A stretch of 64,000 bases of DNA from the NCBI GenBank assembly GCA_963703045.1, contig OY969782.1, positions 62,001-126,000 of the forward strand, read 5' to 3'. Both the position numbers and the translations under genes were made by a program. Position 1 is the stretch's first letter. Each line of letters begins with the position of its first letter. This document shows, in pieces, positions 8,950-19,743 of this stretch. Origin of the DNA: Miltoncostaea sp963703045 (GTDB lineage: Bacteria; Actinomycetota; Thermoleophilia; Miltoncostaeales; Miltoncostaeaceae). Under the pieces are notes generated by a model. The model had not been told where the DNA came from, made no database searches, and saw only the letters and a list, made by a program, of their open reading frames with translations.

Positions 8950-9660
8950 GAGCCCCACCCCGCTCCGTCCACCGTCGGTCAGCGACGTCGGCGAGCGTGG
9001 GCCGGAGAGCGCCGAGGGCCGGGCCTGGCCGGGCATCTTCGACGCGCCGGAGACCGTCGAGCGGGTCTGGATCGACTTCGTGGCCGGCGCTGCCCGACGC
9101 GGCCCACCGCACGGCCCTGCGCCGCGCCGATCGCCTTCGCCCGGGCCGCGCCACGGGGGCCAGCGCCGGCGCGGCAGCGACACGCCCTACTGGGTGCACC
9201 TCGTGCGGGTGGCCATGGAGCTCGCCCGGTGGGGCGAGCAGGACCCCGTGCTGCTGCAGGCGGCGCTCCTGCACGACACGGTCGAGGACACGGCGACGAC
9301 CGTCGAGGAGATACTGCGTCGGCTTCGGGCCGGAGGTCTCGACGCTGGTCGACTGGCTGACGGCGCCCGACGCCCAGGACGACCTGCCCGGGCTACTACG
9401 AGCGGCTCCGCGTCGAGGCGCCGGCCGCGGCGCAGATCCTGAAGCTGGCCGACCGGATCGACAACCTGCGGAGCATCCAGGCGCTCGTGATGCGCACCGG
9501 CGATCGGTACACGACCTGGGCCGCGACCTACCTGCGGCGCACGGTCTGGCAGGTGCTCCCGCTCGCGGCGGCGGCGCCGTCGGTCGCCCGCGTGGCCCTC
9601 GTGACGGCGATGGCCGACCTCGCCCCGCTGGTCGGCGACGACGCCTTCACCGATCCCTAA
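8948..9660 (+). pseudogene. HD-domain protein (RelA/SpoT-type HD), multiply frameshifted
   Basis: The HD phosphohydrolase core is recognisable from WVHLVRVAMELA, LLQAALLHDTVED (HD dyad), STLVDWLTAPD and ILKLADRIDNLRSIQ. This resembles the guanosine tetraphosphate hydrolase domain of SpoT-like proteins. Five single-base removals, near 9092, 9131, 9155, 9317 and 9391, restore one frame of about 235 residues ending at 9660. No synthetase, TGS or ACT domain follows, so a small alarmone hydrolase is possible (inference). It pairs with the divergent Ppx/GppA gene, whose family also acts on pppGpp, and both carry the same kind of damage. Confidence 0.65.
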
Positions 9661-9739
9661 CGCCGGCGCAATCGTGGTGTCACGGACCGGGAATTGGATG
9701 GGCGCCATCACCGTCCACCACCCGGATCCAGGAGATGAC

Positions 9740-9892
9740 ATGACCCCCGCCTCGAGCGCCGCCGAGACCGCCAGCATCGTGGCCCTGCTCGATCGACTCG
9801 ACCCGCAGACCGCGCCCTGCTCGGTGCCCGGCTGCCTCCACGCCCACCGGACCTCCGGTTCTCGGGAGGATGCGCCCGCGCTGGCCGCGTAA
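9740..9892 (+). CDS. Small hypothetical protein (50 residues)
   Basis: Short ORF with a good Shine-Dalgarno (AGGAG at 9730-9734, five bases before the ATG). The product is mainly a helix (TASIVALLDRL) followed by CSVPGCLHAH, a compact Cys-Cys-His-His cluster that could bind a metal. No family recognised. It sits alone between the HD gene and the universal stress gene. Confidence 0.45.
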   Translation: MTPASSAAETASIVALLDRLDPQTAPCSVPGCLHAHRTSGSREDAPALAA

Positions 9893-9959
9893 CGGCCCCC
9901 TGAGAGCGATTCGACGGGCGGTCGGCCCCGCGGGGCCGCCGCCCGGGCCCCGCGCGGAC

Positions 9960-10400
9960 TCAGGAGCGCCCGTCCGGAGGGACGAGCAGCACCGGGCAGG
10001 GCGCGTGGTGGGCGATGTGCCCGGCGAAGCTGCCGAGCAGGGCACGCTCGACCATCCCGCGGTGGCTGGCCGCGACCATCACGTCGACGCCCTCCGCCGC
10101 CGCCCAGTCGCACGCCGCCGTGGCCGGGTGGCCCTCGAGCAGCACCGCCTCGGCCCCCTCGATGTCGCGGATCTGCTCGTCGAGCCACATCCCCGCGGCT
10201 TCCCGCTCGGTCTGGGGGTCGTGCACGGCGCCGCCGCCGAGCCCGGCGGCGAGCGAGACGAGGAAGGCGGGGGAGGCGATGACGTGCACCACGCTCAGGC
10301 GCCCCCCCGACAGCGCGCGCAGGTTCTCCGCGTGGGCGAGGGCGCGACCGGCGGCGTCGGAGCCGTCGATGAAGCAGGCGATGTGACCGTAGGCGGGCAT
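9960..10400 (-). CDS. Universal stress protein, UspA family
   Basis: Single Usp domain of 146 residues. It begins IACFIDGSDAAGRAL and ends in the ATP-binding signature ASHRGMVERALLGSFAGHI followed by CPVLLVPP. Such ATP-binding Usp proteins respond to starvation, hypoxia or other stress; the target is unknown. The ATG at 10400 lies 6 bases after a TAGGAT box. It is followed on the same strand by nothing until the HD gene and preceded by rnd, 9 bases away. Confidence 0.9.
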   Translation of the reverse strand: MPAYGHIACFIDGSDAAGRALAHAENLRALSGGRLSVVHVIASPAFLVSLAAGLGGGAVHDPQTEREAAGMWLDEQIRDIEGAEAVLLEGHPATAACDWAAAEGVDVMVAASHRGMVERALLGSFAGHIAHHAPCPVLLVPPDGRS

Positions 10401-10406
10401 GGGGCG

Positions 10407-10412
10407 ATCCTA
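10407..10412 (-). promoter_or_regulatory. -10 box of leaderless usp promoter
   Basis: TAGGAT on the minus strand, 6 bases before the usp ATG. It overlaps the stop codon of rnd at 10410. Confidence 0.4.
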
Positions 10413-11603
10413 CCCGGCGGTCGGGTCGTCGCCGCGGCGCAGCTCGGCGAGGTAGGGCCTGCGCGGGTCCGCGCCGAGCGCGAGGCGGCCCTCGGCGAGG
10501 TCGCGCAGGGCCTCGCCGACCAGCTCGCGTCTCCACCCGCTGCCGAGCTGCTCGGCGGCGCCGTCGCCCGAGACGACCGCGGCGAGGTACGTCGCGATGT
10601 CGTCACGGGTCGCCAGCAGGCTCGGCGCGAGCCCGACGGCCGACGCGCGCGCGGCGACCAGCACCGCGCCGAGCGGCGCGAGCACCTCGAGGCGCTGCTG
10701 CACCTCGGGCGAGGGGGAGTCGGCCGACGCGATCGGCGGCGCGGCCTCGCCGGCGCGGAGGGCGGCCAGCAGCGACTCGGCCTCGGCGCCCCCGATGCGG
10801 GCGGGCAGGCCGCGCTCCTTCTCGAGCGCGCGCCGGTCGGCCGGACGCCGGTGCGCCATCTCGACGAGCGTGCGGTCGGGGATGATCCATGAGGCGGGCT
10901 TGTCGCGACGGGCGGCCTCGCGCTCGCGCCACGCGGCGATCGACGCCAGCACCGCGCGGTCGCGCGGGTTCAGCCGCCCCCCGCCCTTGACGCGCCGCCA
11001 GGCGGTGTCCGCGTCCGGCACGAGGCGGGCGCCCGGGCCGTAGCGGCGCGCGTGCTCCTCGGCGACCCAGTCGAGGCGGCCCATCTCGCGGGCGCGGCCG
11101 GTCAGCTCGTCGACGAGCGGCAGGAGGTGGGCGACGTCGGCGGCGCCGTACTCGAGCTGGGCGGCCGACAGCGGCCGGCGGCTCCAGTCGGTGTAGCGCT
11201 CGCCCTTGTCGAGCCGCACCCCGAGCACGCGCTCGAGCAGTGTCGCGAGGCCCTGCCCGGCGCCCAAGCCGACGAACCCGGCCAGCACCTGCACGTCGGT
11301 GAAGTTCTCGGGACGCGTGCCGAATGCCAGTCCCAGGAGCGTCAGGTCGGCGGAGGGCGCGTGCATGACGACGTGGACCGCCGGGTCGGAGACCAGCTCG
11401 GCGATCGGGCCGAGCGGGGCGCCCTCGATCGGATCGACGATGTGCACGCCCGCCGGGGTCGCGATCTGGGCGAGGCAGGCCACCGGCGCGTAGGTGCGCT
11501 CCCAGAGGAACTCGAGGTCGATCGCCGCGCGGCCCTCGGCGTGGGCCTCGGCGACGACGGCGCCGACCCCCTCGGCGTCGATGATCGGTTCGGGGGACGA
11601 CAT
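10410..11603 (-). CDS. rnd: Ribonuclease D
   Basis: 3'-5' exoribonuclease of the DEDDy family acting on tRNA and structured RNA 3' ends. The 397 residues show AIDLEFLWERTY (motif I, D and E), HAPSADLTLL (motif II) and YGAADVAHLLPL (motif III, Y and D), then one or two HRDC-type helical domains (LNPRDRAVLASIAAWRE). Length and domain order match bacterial RNase D. The start is ATG 11603. It is divergent from the ABC-F gene with back-to-back -10 boxes. Confidence 0.9.
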   Translation of the reverse strand: MSSPEPIIDAEGVGAVVAEAHAEGRAAIDLEFLWERTYAPVACLAQIATPAGVHIVDPIEGAPLGPIAELVSDPAVHVVMHAPSADLTLLGLAFGTRPENFTDVQVLAGFVGLGAGQGLATLLERVLGVRLDKGERYTDWSRRPLSAAQLEYGAADVAHLLPLVDELTGRAREMGRLDWVAEEHARRYGPGARLVPDADTAWRRVKGGGRLNPRDRAVLASIAAWREREAARRDKPASWIIPDRTLVEMAHRRPADRRALEKERGLPARIGGAEAESLLAALRAGEAAPPIASADSPSPEVQQRLEVLAPLGAVLVAARASAVGLAPSLLATRDDIATYLAAVVSGDGAAEQLGSGWRRELVGEALRDLAEGRLALGADPRRPYLAELRRGDDPTAG

Positions 11604-11612
11604 CCTCCCGAC

Positions 11613-11626
11613 ACCCTAGCTACCCT
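11613..11626. promoter_or_regulatory. Back-to-back divergent -10 boxes (rnd and ABC-F)
   Basis: ACCCTAGCTACCCT holds TAGGGT on the minus strand (9 bases before the rnd ATG) and TACCCT on the plus strand (8 bases before the ABC-F GTG), separated by two bases. RNA polymerase could hardly occupy both at once, so the two genes may compete for initiation. Confidence 0.45.
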
Positions 11627-11634
11627 GGTCCGTC

Positions 11635-13572
<1,938 letters not shown>

Positions 13573-13586
13573 GGCCGGCCGCGGCC

Positions 13587-14825
13587 TCAGCCGCGGGGGG
13601 TCCAGCGCAGCGCCATCGCCGCTCCTCCGATCGCGATCGACGTGAGCGCGATCGCGGCGCCGGTCATGGCGAGGCCGAGCCCGACGGCCGGGCGCACGTC
13701 GCCGACGCCGATGGCCGCTCCCGTGACGAACGCGAGCGCGGCGGCGGCGAGCGCCGCGGCGGTCGCCGCGACGCAGGTCGCCGCGCGCCGCTCGCCACCG
13801 CGCTCGACGGCCAGGGTGAGGAGGGAGGCCGACGCCACCGCGAGCGCAAGGGGCACGAGCCACCCGCCCGCCTGGAACCCGTCGTCGAACCCGCCGAGGT
13901 CGTCCGTGGGGGTGCGCACCCATGTGAGCGGGCCGGCGACGAGCGCCATCACGCCGCCGATGCCCCCGCCCGCCGCCAGCAGCGCCACGGCCGCCGGCCC
14001 CCGGCGCCGCGGTCGCGCCGCCCCGGTCGTGTGGGCGACGCCGGCGATCGCGCAGCCGGCGACGCCGACGCCGGCGAGCACCAGCAGCACGAGGCCGGGC
14101 TCCACCGAGACGCCGGGCAGGTCGAGGGCGGCCAGGAACAGGGGGAGCCCCGCGATCGATCCGCCGCAGAGCGCGGCGGCGGCGGCGAGGCCCACGCGGG
14201 CGTGGCGCCACCGCGGCTGCACGGTCGCGGCGAGCCACGCCGTCGCCACGAGGGCGGCCACGAGCGCCGCGCCGACGCCGTGCAGCCGGAAACCGCTCGT
14301 CCCGAGGCTCCAGAGGCTCTCGGTGCGCGCCGGGGTGCCGAGCACCGGCATCCAGACGGCGACCAGGGAGAAGACGGCGAGGGCCAGGGCCGCGATCGGC
14401 AGCAGCAGCTCGGGCCGGGCGGCCGGCGGCGTCGGCGCGGGGGCGGCCGCCACGGCGGGGGCGGGGACGGGGACCCGACGCGCCGGTGGCTCGGCGATGG
14501 CGGCCGGCGGCGGCGCCAGCGCGGCCCCCGGGGTCCAGAGCACGGTCAGCTCGGTCGATCCCACGCCGATGCGGTCGCCCGGCGCGACGACCGTCGCCTC
14601 GGCGATCACGATGCCGTTGACCGACGTGCCCGAGCTCGAGGCCAGGTCCTCGACCACGAGCGCCGCGTCGCGCACCCTCACCCGGGCGTGGCGGCGTGAG
14701 ACGCGCGGATCGGTGAGGACGATGTCCATCACCGGTCCGCGGCCGATGGTGGCCTCGGAGCCACGGAGCCCGAAGCGGGCCCCGTGGTCCTGTCCGCCGG
14801 TCACGCCGAGGACGTCAACCGGCAT
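13587..14825 (-). CDS. FHA-domain multi-pass membrane protein
   Basis: 412 residues from ATG 14825. The N-terminal FHA domain (about 10-85) contains RGPVMDIVLTDPRVSRRHARV and SSGTSVNGI, the conserved phosphothreonine-binding loops. A Pro/Ala linker is followed by about eight membrane helices (about 150-405). The start lies 11 bases after the gltB stop on the same strand, so it may be co-transcribed. FHA modules read Ser/Thr kinase output; a link with the kinase at 1-2.7 kb is conjecture. The membrane part is unrecognised. Confidence 0.8.
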   Translation of the reverse strand: MPVDVLGVTGGQDHGARFGLRGSEATIGRGPVMDIVLTDPRVSRRHARVRVRDAALVVEDLASSSGTSVNGIVIAEATVVAPGDRIGVGSTELTVLWTPGAALAPPPAAIAEPPARRVPVPAPAVAAAPAPTPPAARPELLLPIAALALAVFSLVAVWMPVLGTPARTESLWSLGTSGFRLHGVGAALVAALVATAWLAATVQPRWRHARVGLAAAAALCGGSIAGLPLFLAALDLPGVSVEPGLVLLVLAGVGVAGCAIAGVAHTTGAARPRRRGPAAVALLAAGGGIGGVMALVAGPLTWVRTPTDDLGGFDDGFQAGGWLVPLALAVASASLLTLAVERGGERRAATCVAATAAALAAAALAFVTGAAIGVGDVRPAVGLGLAMTGAAIALTSIAIGGAAMALRWTPRG

Positions 14826-14835
14826 CGCCGGCGCG

Positions 14836-17800
14836 CTACTCCGTCGAGATGTTCGGGTCGGCCTGCTGGGTGACCGGGTTGACGGCGAGGAAGTGATCCT
14901 CGGGCGCCTCGAGCAGCGCGCCGAGTGCGTCCGCCGTCTCGGTCTGCCCACCGGCCCGCACCGCGTCGCGGTAGGCGCCGAGCAGCTCGACGACGTTCGC
15001 GACGTCCGACTCGTCGAGCGGAGCGAGGCTGACCTTGGCCGCCTTCGAGAGGCGCCGGCGGACCGCCGCCTCGTCGAGGTTCCAGTCGGCGTTCTGGCGG
15101 ATGTAGACGACGCCGCCGGTCATGCCGCTGCAGAGCCACGGCCCCGGGTCGCCCAGCACGAGCGCACGGCCACCGGTCATGTACTCGAACGCGAACCCCT
15201 TGCAGTTGGCGCGCGCCGCGAGCGTGCCGAGGCGGTCGTTGAGCGGCTGGGCCGGCTCGCCTCCGAGCACGATGTCGGCGCCCGACAGGCGGATGCCCGC
15301 CCGCGCGTCCGCGTTGCCCTGGATGAGGAACAGGCCGCGCTGGGCCCCGTAGGCGAAGCTCTTGCCGACGTGCCCCCCGACCCAGCCGCCGCGGGCGTTC
15401 TGCGCCTTGAGCACCTGGATCTCGCCACCGAGGGCGCACTTGCCGACGCCGTCCTGCGCGCCGCCGAAGACGCGCACCCGCACGCCGTCGAGGGTGAACG
15501 CGGCGAGGCCGCTCCCGACTGCCGCGCCCTTCGTGAAGGCGAGGTCCACGAGGGTCGGGCGGTGCCCGTTGCCGTTGCCGTCCCCGTTGCCGTTCGCGGG
15601 CGCCACCGCGCCCTCGCCCGAGACGTCACCGCCGGCGACCCCCTCGGGACCGCCCGAGCCGTTGTTGCCGGACGGGTCCTCGCGGGCCTCCTCCGGGGAG
15701 CCGTTGGTCGGCGACACGCCGTCGCCCTCGCTGTTGACCCATGCGTTGTGGACGCCGGTGGTCGCGCGCGCGATCAGCCCGGCAAGGTCGGTGCCCAGGT
15801 TGCGGTCGGCGGCCGTCGTGGTCTCCTCCTCGACGGCCAGCGCGGCGCCCGCGGCGAGCCGCTCGGCGGCCACCTCGGGGGCGCGGTGCGGCGGCGGCGG
15901 GTGGAACGGCCGGAAGAAGCGGGGCGTGCCCGCCGGGGTGGTGATGAGGCGCTGTCCGGCCGGGGTGAGCAGGCTCGAGAGGTCGAGGCGGTCGTGGTGC
16001 GACACCTGCACGAGGCGGTCGGCCTGGCCGACCAGCTCCTGCACCTCGCTCACGCCCATCTCGCCGGCGATCGTCCGCAGCGCGGCGCCCATCTCGGTGA
16101 AGTAGCGCACCAGCGTCTCGACCGACGGGTCGAACACCCGCGGCACGAAGCGCTTGAGGCCCCGCTCGTGGGCCTCCTCCTCGTCGAGCTGGGTGGCGAT
16201 GCCGACGTGGCAGGTGTCGAGCTGGCAACCGCGGCAGATGGTGCACCCGATCGCGACCATCGACGCGGTGCCGAAGCCCAGCCGGTTGGCGCCCATGCAC
16301 ATCAACTTGATGGAGTCGAGGGCGCTGCGCAGGCCGCCGTCGGCCCAGATCTCGACGCGGTCGCGGATGCCCGCCTCGGTGAGGGCGTGGTGCGCGAGCA
16401 CCGTGCCGATCTCGCAGGGCAGACCCGCGCGGCGCAGCGCGTGCTGGCGCGCGGCGCCGGTGCCGCCGTCGTAGCCCGAGAGGGTCAGCACGTCGGCGCC
16501 CGCCTTCGCGATGCCGATGGCGATCGTGCCGATGCCCGGGACCACGGGGACCTTGACGATGACCTTCGCGTGGGGGTTGGCCGTCTTGAGCTCGTCGATG
16601 AGCTGGGCCAGATCCTCGATCGAGTAGAGGTCGTGGTTGTTCGACGGGCTGATCAGGTCGCTGCCGACCGCGGCGTTGCGCGCCTGGGCGATCGCCTGGG
16701 TCACCTTCGAGCCCGGCAGGTGGCCGCCCTCGCCGGGCTTGGCGCCCTGGCCGATCTTGATCTCGACCCACTCGGACGAGTTGATGAGCAGCGACGAGAC
16801 GCCGAAGCGGCCGCTGGCGATCTGCTGGCCGCGGTGCTTCGGGTACTTGCCGTACATGTCCGGGATCTCGCCGCCCTCGCCGTTCATGCAGAGCATGTCG
16901 GCCTGGTAGGCGGCCTCCGCGTACGAGCGGAAGGCGATCTCGCCCTGGCTCCCGAAGCTCATGGAGCTGATGAGGAAGGGCAGCGTGTGATCGCCGACCC
17001 GCGAGCTGACCGCGTCGGCGGCGATCCGGTCGGCCTCGGGGGCGAGCTGCGGCTGGACCGCGTGCCTCAGGGCCACCGGCTGCTCGGTCTCGAGCTTGTC
17101 GAGCGTCTCGGCGAACTCCTCGTAGCCGCGCTCGGAGGTGGCGACCCGCGACAGGGCCTTCCAGACCTTCGGGTACATGCGCGGCAGCTTGACCTTGGAC
17201 GGGCTCTCCTCGCCGGCGCGGATCTGGCGGCCCTGCTCGGCGAGGGCGTCGAGCGCCTCGAGGTCGAGGCCGCGGCCCTCCGAGGCGCAGAACCCCGGGA
17301 TCGCGAGCAGGTCGAGGATCTCGGGCGCGACGCCGATGGCCGAGACGAGGCGGCCGTACCCGCGCAGCTCGTGGATGCCGAGGGTCGAGAGGACCTTCTC
17401 CATGCCCTTCTGCAGGCCCTCGAGCACGTGCGTGGCGGCGGCGAAGGGCTCGGGCGAGCCGTCCATCGCCTTCTCCATGAGGGCGTACGGGCAGAGGGCC
17501 TGGGCCCCGAACCCGAGGGCGACCATCACGTCGTGCACGTTGCGGATGCCGGCGGCCTGGAGCACCAGGCTGGCGTCCCGGCGCAGCGACGAGCCGTCGT
17601 CCTTGCGCGCGTCGCGCAGGGCCTTGTCGACCGCCGAGAGAGCGAGGTGGGGATCGCAGACGCGCTCGTCCGGGCCCGCGCCGAGGTCGTGCAGCACGAT
17701 CAGCTCGGCGCCCGCCTCGACGGCCGCGACGGCGGCCTCGGCGAGGTGCGCGAGGTGCGCCCGCACGCTCTCGTCGCGGGCGAAGTGGAGCGGCAGGCGC

Positions 17801-19584
17801 GCGGCCCGCCAGTCCCACGCGGCGAGCACGTCCTCCATGCAGGCGACGCCCTGGCTGACGGCCACCCGCCGCATCTCGGGCAGCGACAGCGTCGCGGTGC
17901 CCTGGCGCATGCCGCCCAGCACGATCGGCATCCGCAGCTCGCAGCGCTGCGGCGGCTCGGGCTCGACGCCCTCGATCGGAGGCCGCCGTCCCAGCACGAC
18001 GCGCGTCGAGAAGTGCTCGACCTCGCGCTCGCGGTCGATCGCCGGGTTGGTGACGACGGCGACCGTCTCCTGGAGGTAGTCGGAGAGGGGCATCGGCACG
18101 GGCGTGAACGGGCCGAGCGGTCCGTCCCAGCCCAGCGAGCCGATCGGCTCGGCGCCGCGGTCGGCGTGGAACTGGAGCTGCTGCTTGTCGCTCTCGATCC
18201 AGCCCGCCGAGGCGAGCAGGGTCTCGAGCTCGAGGTCGGGCGCGTCGAGGTCGTCGTCGGGGTACTGCTCGACGGCGACCGGGTCGAGGCCGCCGGCGAG
18301 GCGCGCGCGCGTCTCGGCCGTGGGCAGGGCGCCGCGGCTCTTGGCCCGCAGGTACACCTCGCGCTGCACGTCCCAGTAGTCGAGCACCTGCGGCACGCCG
18401 TGCTCGTCGTTGACGAGCGCGACCTTCTCGCCGGGCGCGAGCGGGGCGGGATCGCGGGTGAGGTCGGCGACCGGCACGATGCCGGGCTCCGACGAGACCA
18501 CGTACATGTCGTCGGTCTCCATCCACCAGAGCGGGCGCAGACCCATCGCGTCGACCGCGAAGACCATCTCGTCGGAGGCGCGGCACGCGAGGCCCACGGG
18601 GCCCTGGGCGTAGGGGCCGAGCGCCTCGCGGTAGTGGACGTAGAGGTCCTGGAGCTTGGCCGGCAGGCGGTGCACCTCGCCGAGGATGGGCGGCAGGGCG
18701 AACTCGACCGCCTCGAGCAGCGACAGCCCCTTCTCGAAGATGAGGCCCTCGAGCAGGCGGTTGAGGTCCTGGCTGTCGGACCCGTTGCGGGTGGTCGGCA
18801 GGCCGAGCTGCTCGCTCTGCTCGCGCAACTGGGCGATCGTGTTGATCTCGCCGTTGTGGCCGAGGATCGAGAAGGGCTGCACCCGGCTGAAGGTGGGGTA
18901 CGTGTTCGTCGAGTAGCGGTTGTGGGCGATGATGCGCGCCGCCGCGAAGTCGGGCTCCTGCATCTCGGGGTAGAAGCGGGCGATCACCTCGGGCTGGCCC
19001 TGCACCTTGTAGACGGCGTCGTTGGCCGAGAACGAGGCCACGTGGCAGTCGAGCTCGCGCTCCATCTGCACCATGGCCCGGTAGCAGCTCGTCGACGCCG
19101 TGGTGCCCGGCAGGGCCAGGCAGGCGATCTGCCAGAAGATCGGCGGCGTCTCGGAGGCCCGGGGGCCGAGCGCCCCGCGGTCGATCAGGCCCTCGCCGCT
19201 CCAGAGGATCTCGAACCCGTGCGCCCGGATGATCCCCTCGATCACGGGTACCTGGGCCTCGACGTCCTCGGGGGCGTCGAAGAAGATGTGGGCGACCGTG
19301 AAGTCGCGGTCGTCGGCCGCGGCCGGATCCAGTCCCTCCGCCTCGAGCCGCCGCCGCCACGCGGGCCGCGGCAGGTCGATCAGCAGCCCGCTCCCGTCAC
19401 CCTCGCCGTCCACGCTCCCGGAGCGGTGCACCATCATCTGGAGCGACGTCAGGGCGTGCTCCAGCATCGCCCGGCTCGGCGTGCCGTCGCGGGTGGCGAA
19501 GGCCGCCAGCGCGCACGCGTCGTGCTCGATCAGTTCCGGGAGGCCGCGGGGCGGCGTGGTGGCGAACGGGATGGGGACGCTCAT
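14836..19584 (-). CDS. gltB: Glutamate synthase, large subunit
   Basis: Makes glutamate from glutamine and 2-oxoglutarate. 1582 residues with the family domain order: class II amidotransferase with the nucleophile cysteine in EHDACALAAF (about residue 23, implying propeptide removal), central domain, FMN-binding barrel with the 3Fe-4S motif CTICRGCQLDTCHVG, and a C-terminal GXGXG beta-helix (GGEIQVLKAQNARGGWVGGHVG). A Gly/Asn/Glu-rich linker of roughly 60 residues (plus-strand 15560-15740) separates the barrel from the GXGXG domain and is longer than usual. No gltD is present in the window. The FHA gene follows 11 bases later. Confidence 0.93.
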   Translation of the reverse strand: MSVPIPFATTPPRGLPELIEHDACALAAFATRDGTPSRAMLEHALTSLQMMVHRSGSVDGEGDGSGLLIDLPRPAWRRRLEAEGLDPAAADDRDFTVAHIFFDAPEDVEAQVPVIEGIIRAHGFEILWSGEGLIDRGALGPRASETPPIFWQIACLALPGTTASTSCYRAMVQMERELDCHVASFSANDAVYKVQGQPEVIARFYPEMQEPDFAAARIIAHNRYSTNTYPTFSRVQPFSILGHNGEINTIAQLREQSEQLGLPTTRNGSDSQDLNRLLEGLIFEKGLSLLEAVEFALPPILGEVHRLPAKLQDLYVHYREALGPYAQGPVGLACRASDEMVFAVDAMGLRPLWWMETDDMYVVSSEPGIVPVADLTRDPAPLAPGEKVALVNDEHGVPQVLDYWDVQREVYLRAKSRGALPTAETRARLAGGLDPVAVEQYPDDDLDAPDLELETLLASAGWIESDKQQLQFHADRGAEPIGSLGWDGPLGPFTPVPMPLSDYLQETVAVVTNPAIDREREVEHFSTRVVLGRRPPIEGVEPEPPQRCELRMPIVLGGMRQGTATLSLPEMRRVAVSQGVACMEDVLAAWDWRAARLPLHFARDESVRAHLAHLAEAAVAAVEAGAELIVLHDLGAGPDERVCDPHLALSAVDKALRDARKDDGSSLRRDASLVLQAAGIRNVHDVMVALGFGAQALCPYALMEKAMDGSPEPFAAATHVLEGLQKGMEKVLSTLGIHELRGYGRLVSAIGVAPEILDLLAIPGFCASEGRGLDLEALDALAEQGRQIRAGEESPSKVKLPRMYPKVWKALSRVATSERGYEEFAETLDKLETEQPVALRHAVQPQLAPEADRIAADAVSSRVGDHTLPFLISSMSFGSQGEIAFRSYAEAAYQADMLCMNGEGGEIPDMYGKYPKHRGQQIASGRFGVSSLLINSSEWVEIKIGQGAKPGEGGHLPGSKVTQAIAQARNAAVGSDLISPSNNHDLYSIEDLAQLIDELKTANPHAKVIVKVPVVPGIGTIAIGIAKAGADVLTLSGYDGGTGAARQHALRRAGLPCEIGTVLAHHALTEAGIRDRVEIWADGGLRSALDSIKLMCMGANRLGFGTASMVAIGCTICRGCQLDTCHVGIATQLDEEEAHERGLKRFVPRVFDPSVETLVRYFTEMGAALRTIAGEMGVSEVQELVGQADRLVQVSHHDRLDLSSLLTPAGQRLITTPAGTPRFFRPFHPPPPHRAPEVAAERLAAGAALAVEEETTTAADRNLGTDLAGLIARATTGVHNAWVNSEGDGVSPTNGSPEEAREDPSGNNGSGGPEGVAGGDVSGEGAVAPANGNGDGNGNGHRPTLVDLAFTKGAAVGSGLAAFTLDGVRVRVFGGAQDGVGKCALGGEIQVLKAQNARGGWVGGHVGKSFAYGAQRGLFLIQGNADARAGIRLSGADIVLGGEPAQPLNDRLGTLAARANCKGFAFEYMTGGRALVLGDPGPWLCSGMTGGVVYIRQNADWNLDEAAVRRRLSKAAKVSLAPLDESDVANVVELLGAYRDAVRAGGQTETADALGALLEAPEDHFLAVNPVTQQADPNISTE

Positions 19585-19743
19585 ATGCGCGGGGCCTCTC
19601 GATCACGGTCCGGCGGACACGCCGACACCGGCCCCCTCGGGGACCGGCGAGCGAAGCCCCAAGTAAACTCGTCGCGCGAACGGCCGTCAACGCGGCCGCG
19701 CATCGCGCTCAAGTCCCGGGCCGGGATGCCGAGGACCGCGGGG
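19585..19743. other. Divergent intergenic region gltB / small membrane protein
   Basis: About 160 bases. It contains GTAAACT at 19661-19667 on the plus strand, readable as AGTTTAC on the minus strand; this is the only AT-rich patch and a possible gltB -10 region giving a leader of about 75-80 bases. GAGAGG lies upstream of the gltB ATG. No hairpin of note seen. Confidence 0.3.

Noticed and set aside
7383..9660. Programmed frameshifting in the Ppx and HD genes
   Set aside because: Twelve sites without a common slippery sequence, and all one-base gains; error or mutation is simpler.
15560..15740. Insertion element inside gltB
   Set aside because: The frame is kept and the stretch is low-complexity Gly/Asn/Glu, so a linker is the simpler reading.
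13642..19725. A very long open frame on the plus strand through gltB
   Set aside because: It is antisense to gltB in a GC-rich genome where stop codons are rare on the opposite strand. The translation is Arg/Ala/Gly-rich without domains. Only its last part (19744-20127), beyond gltB, looks real.
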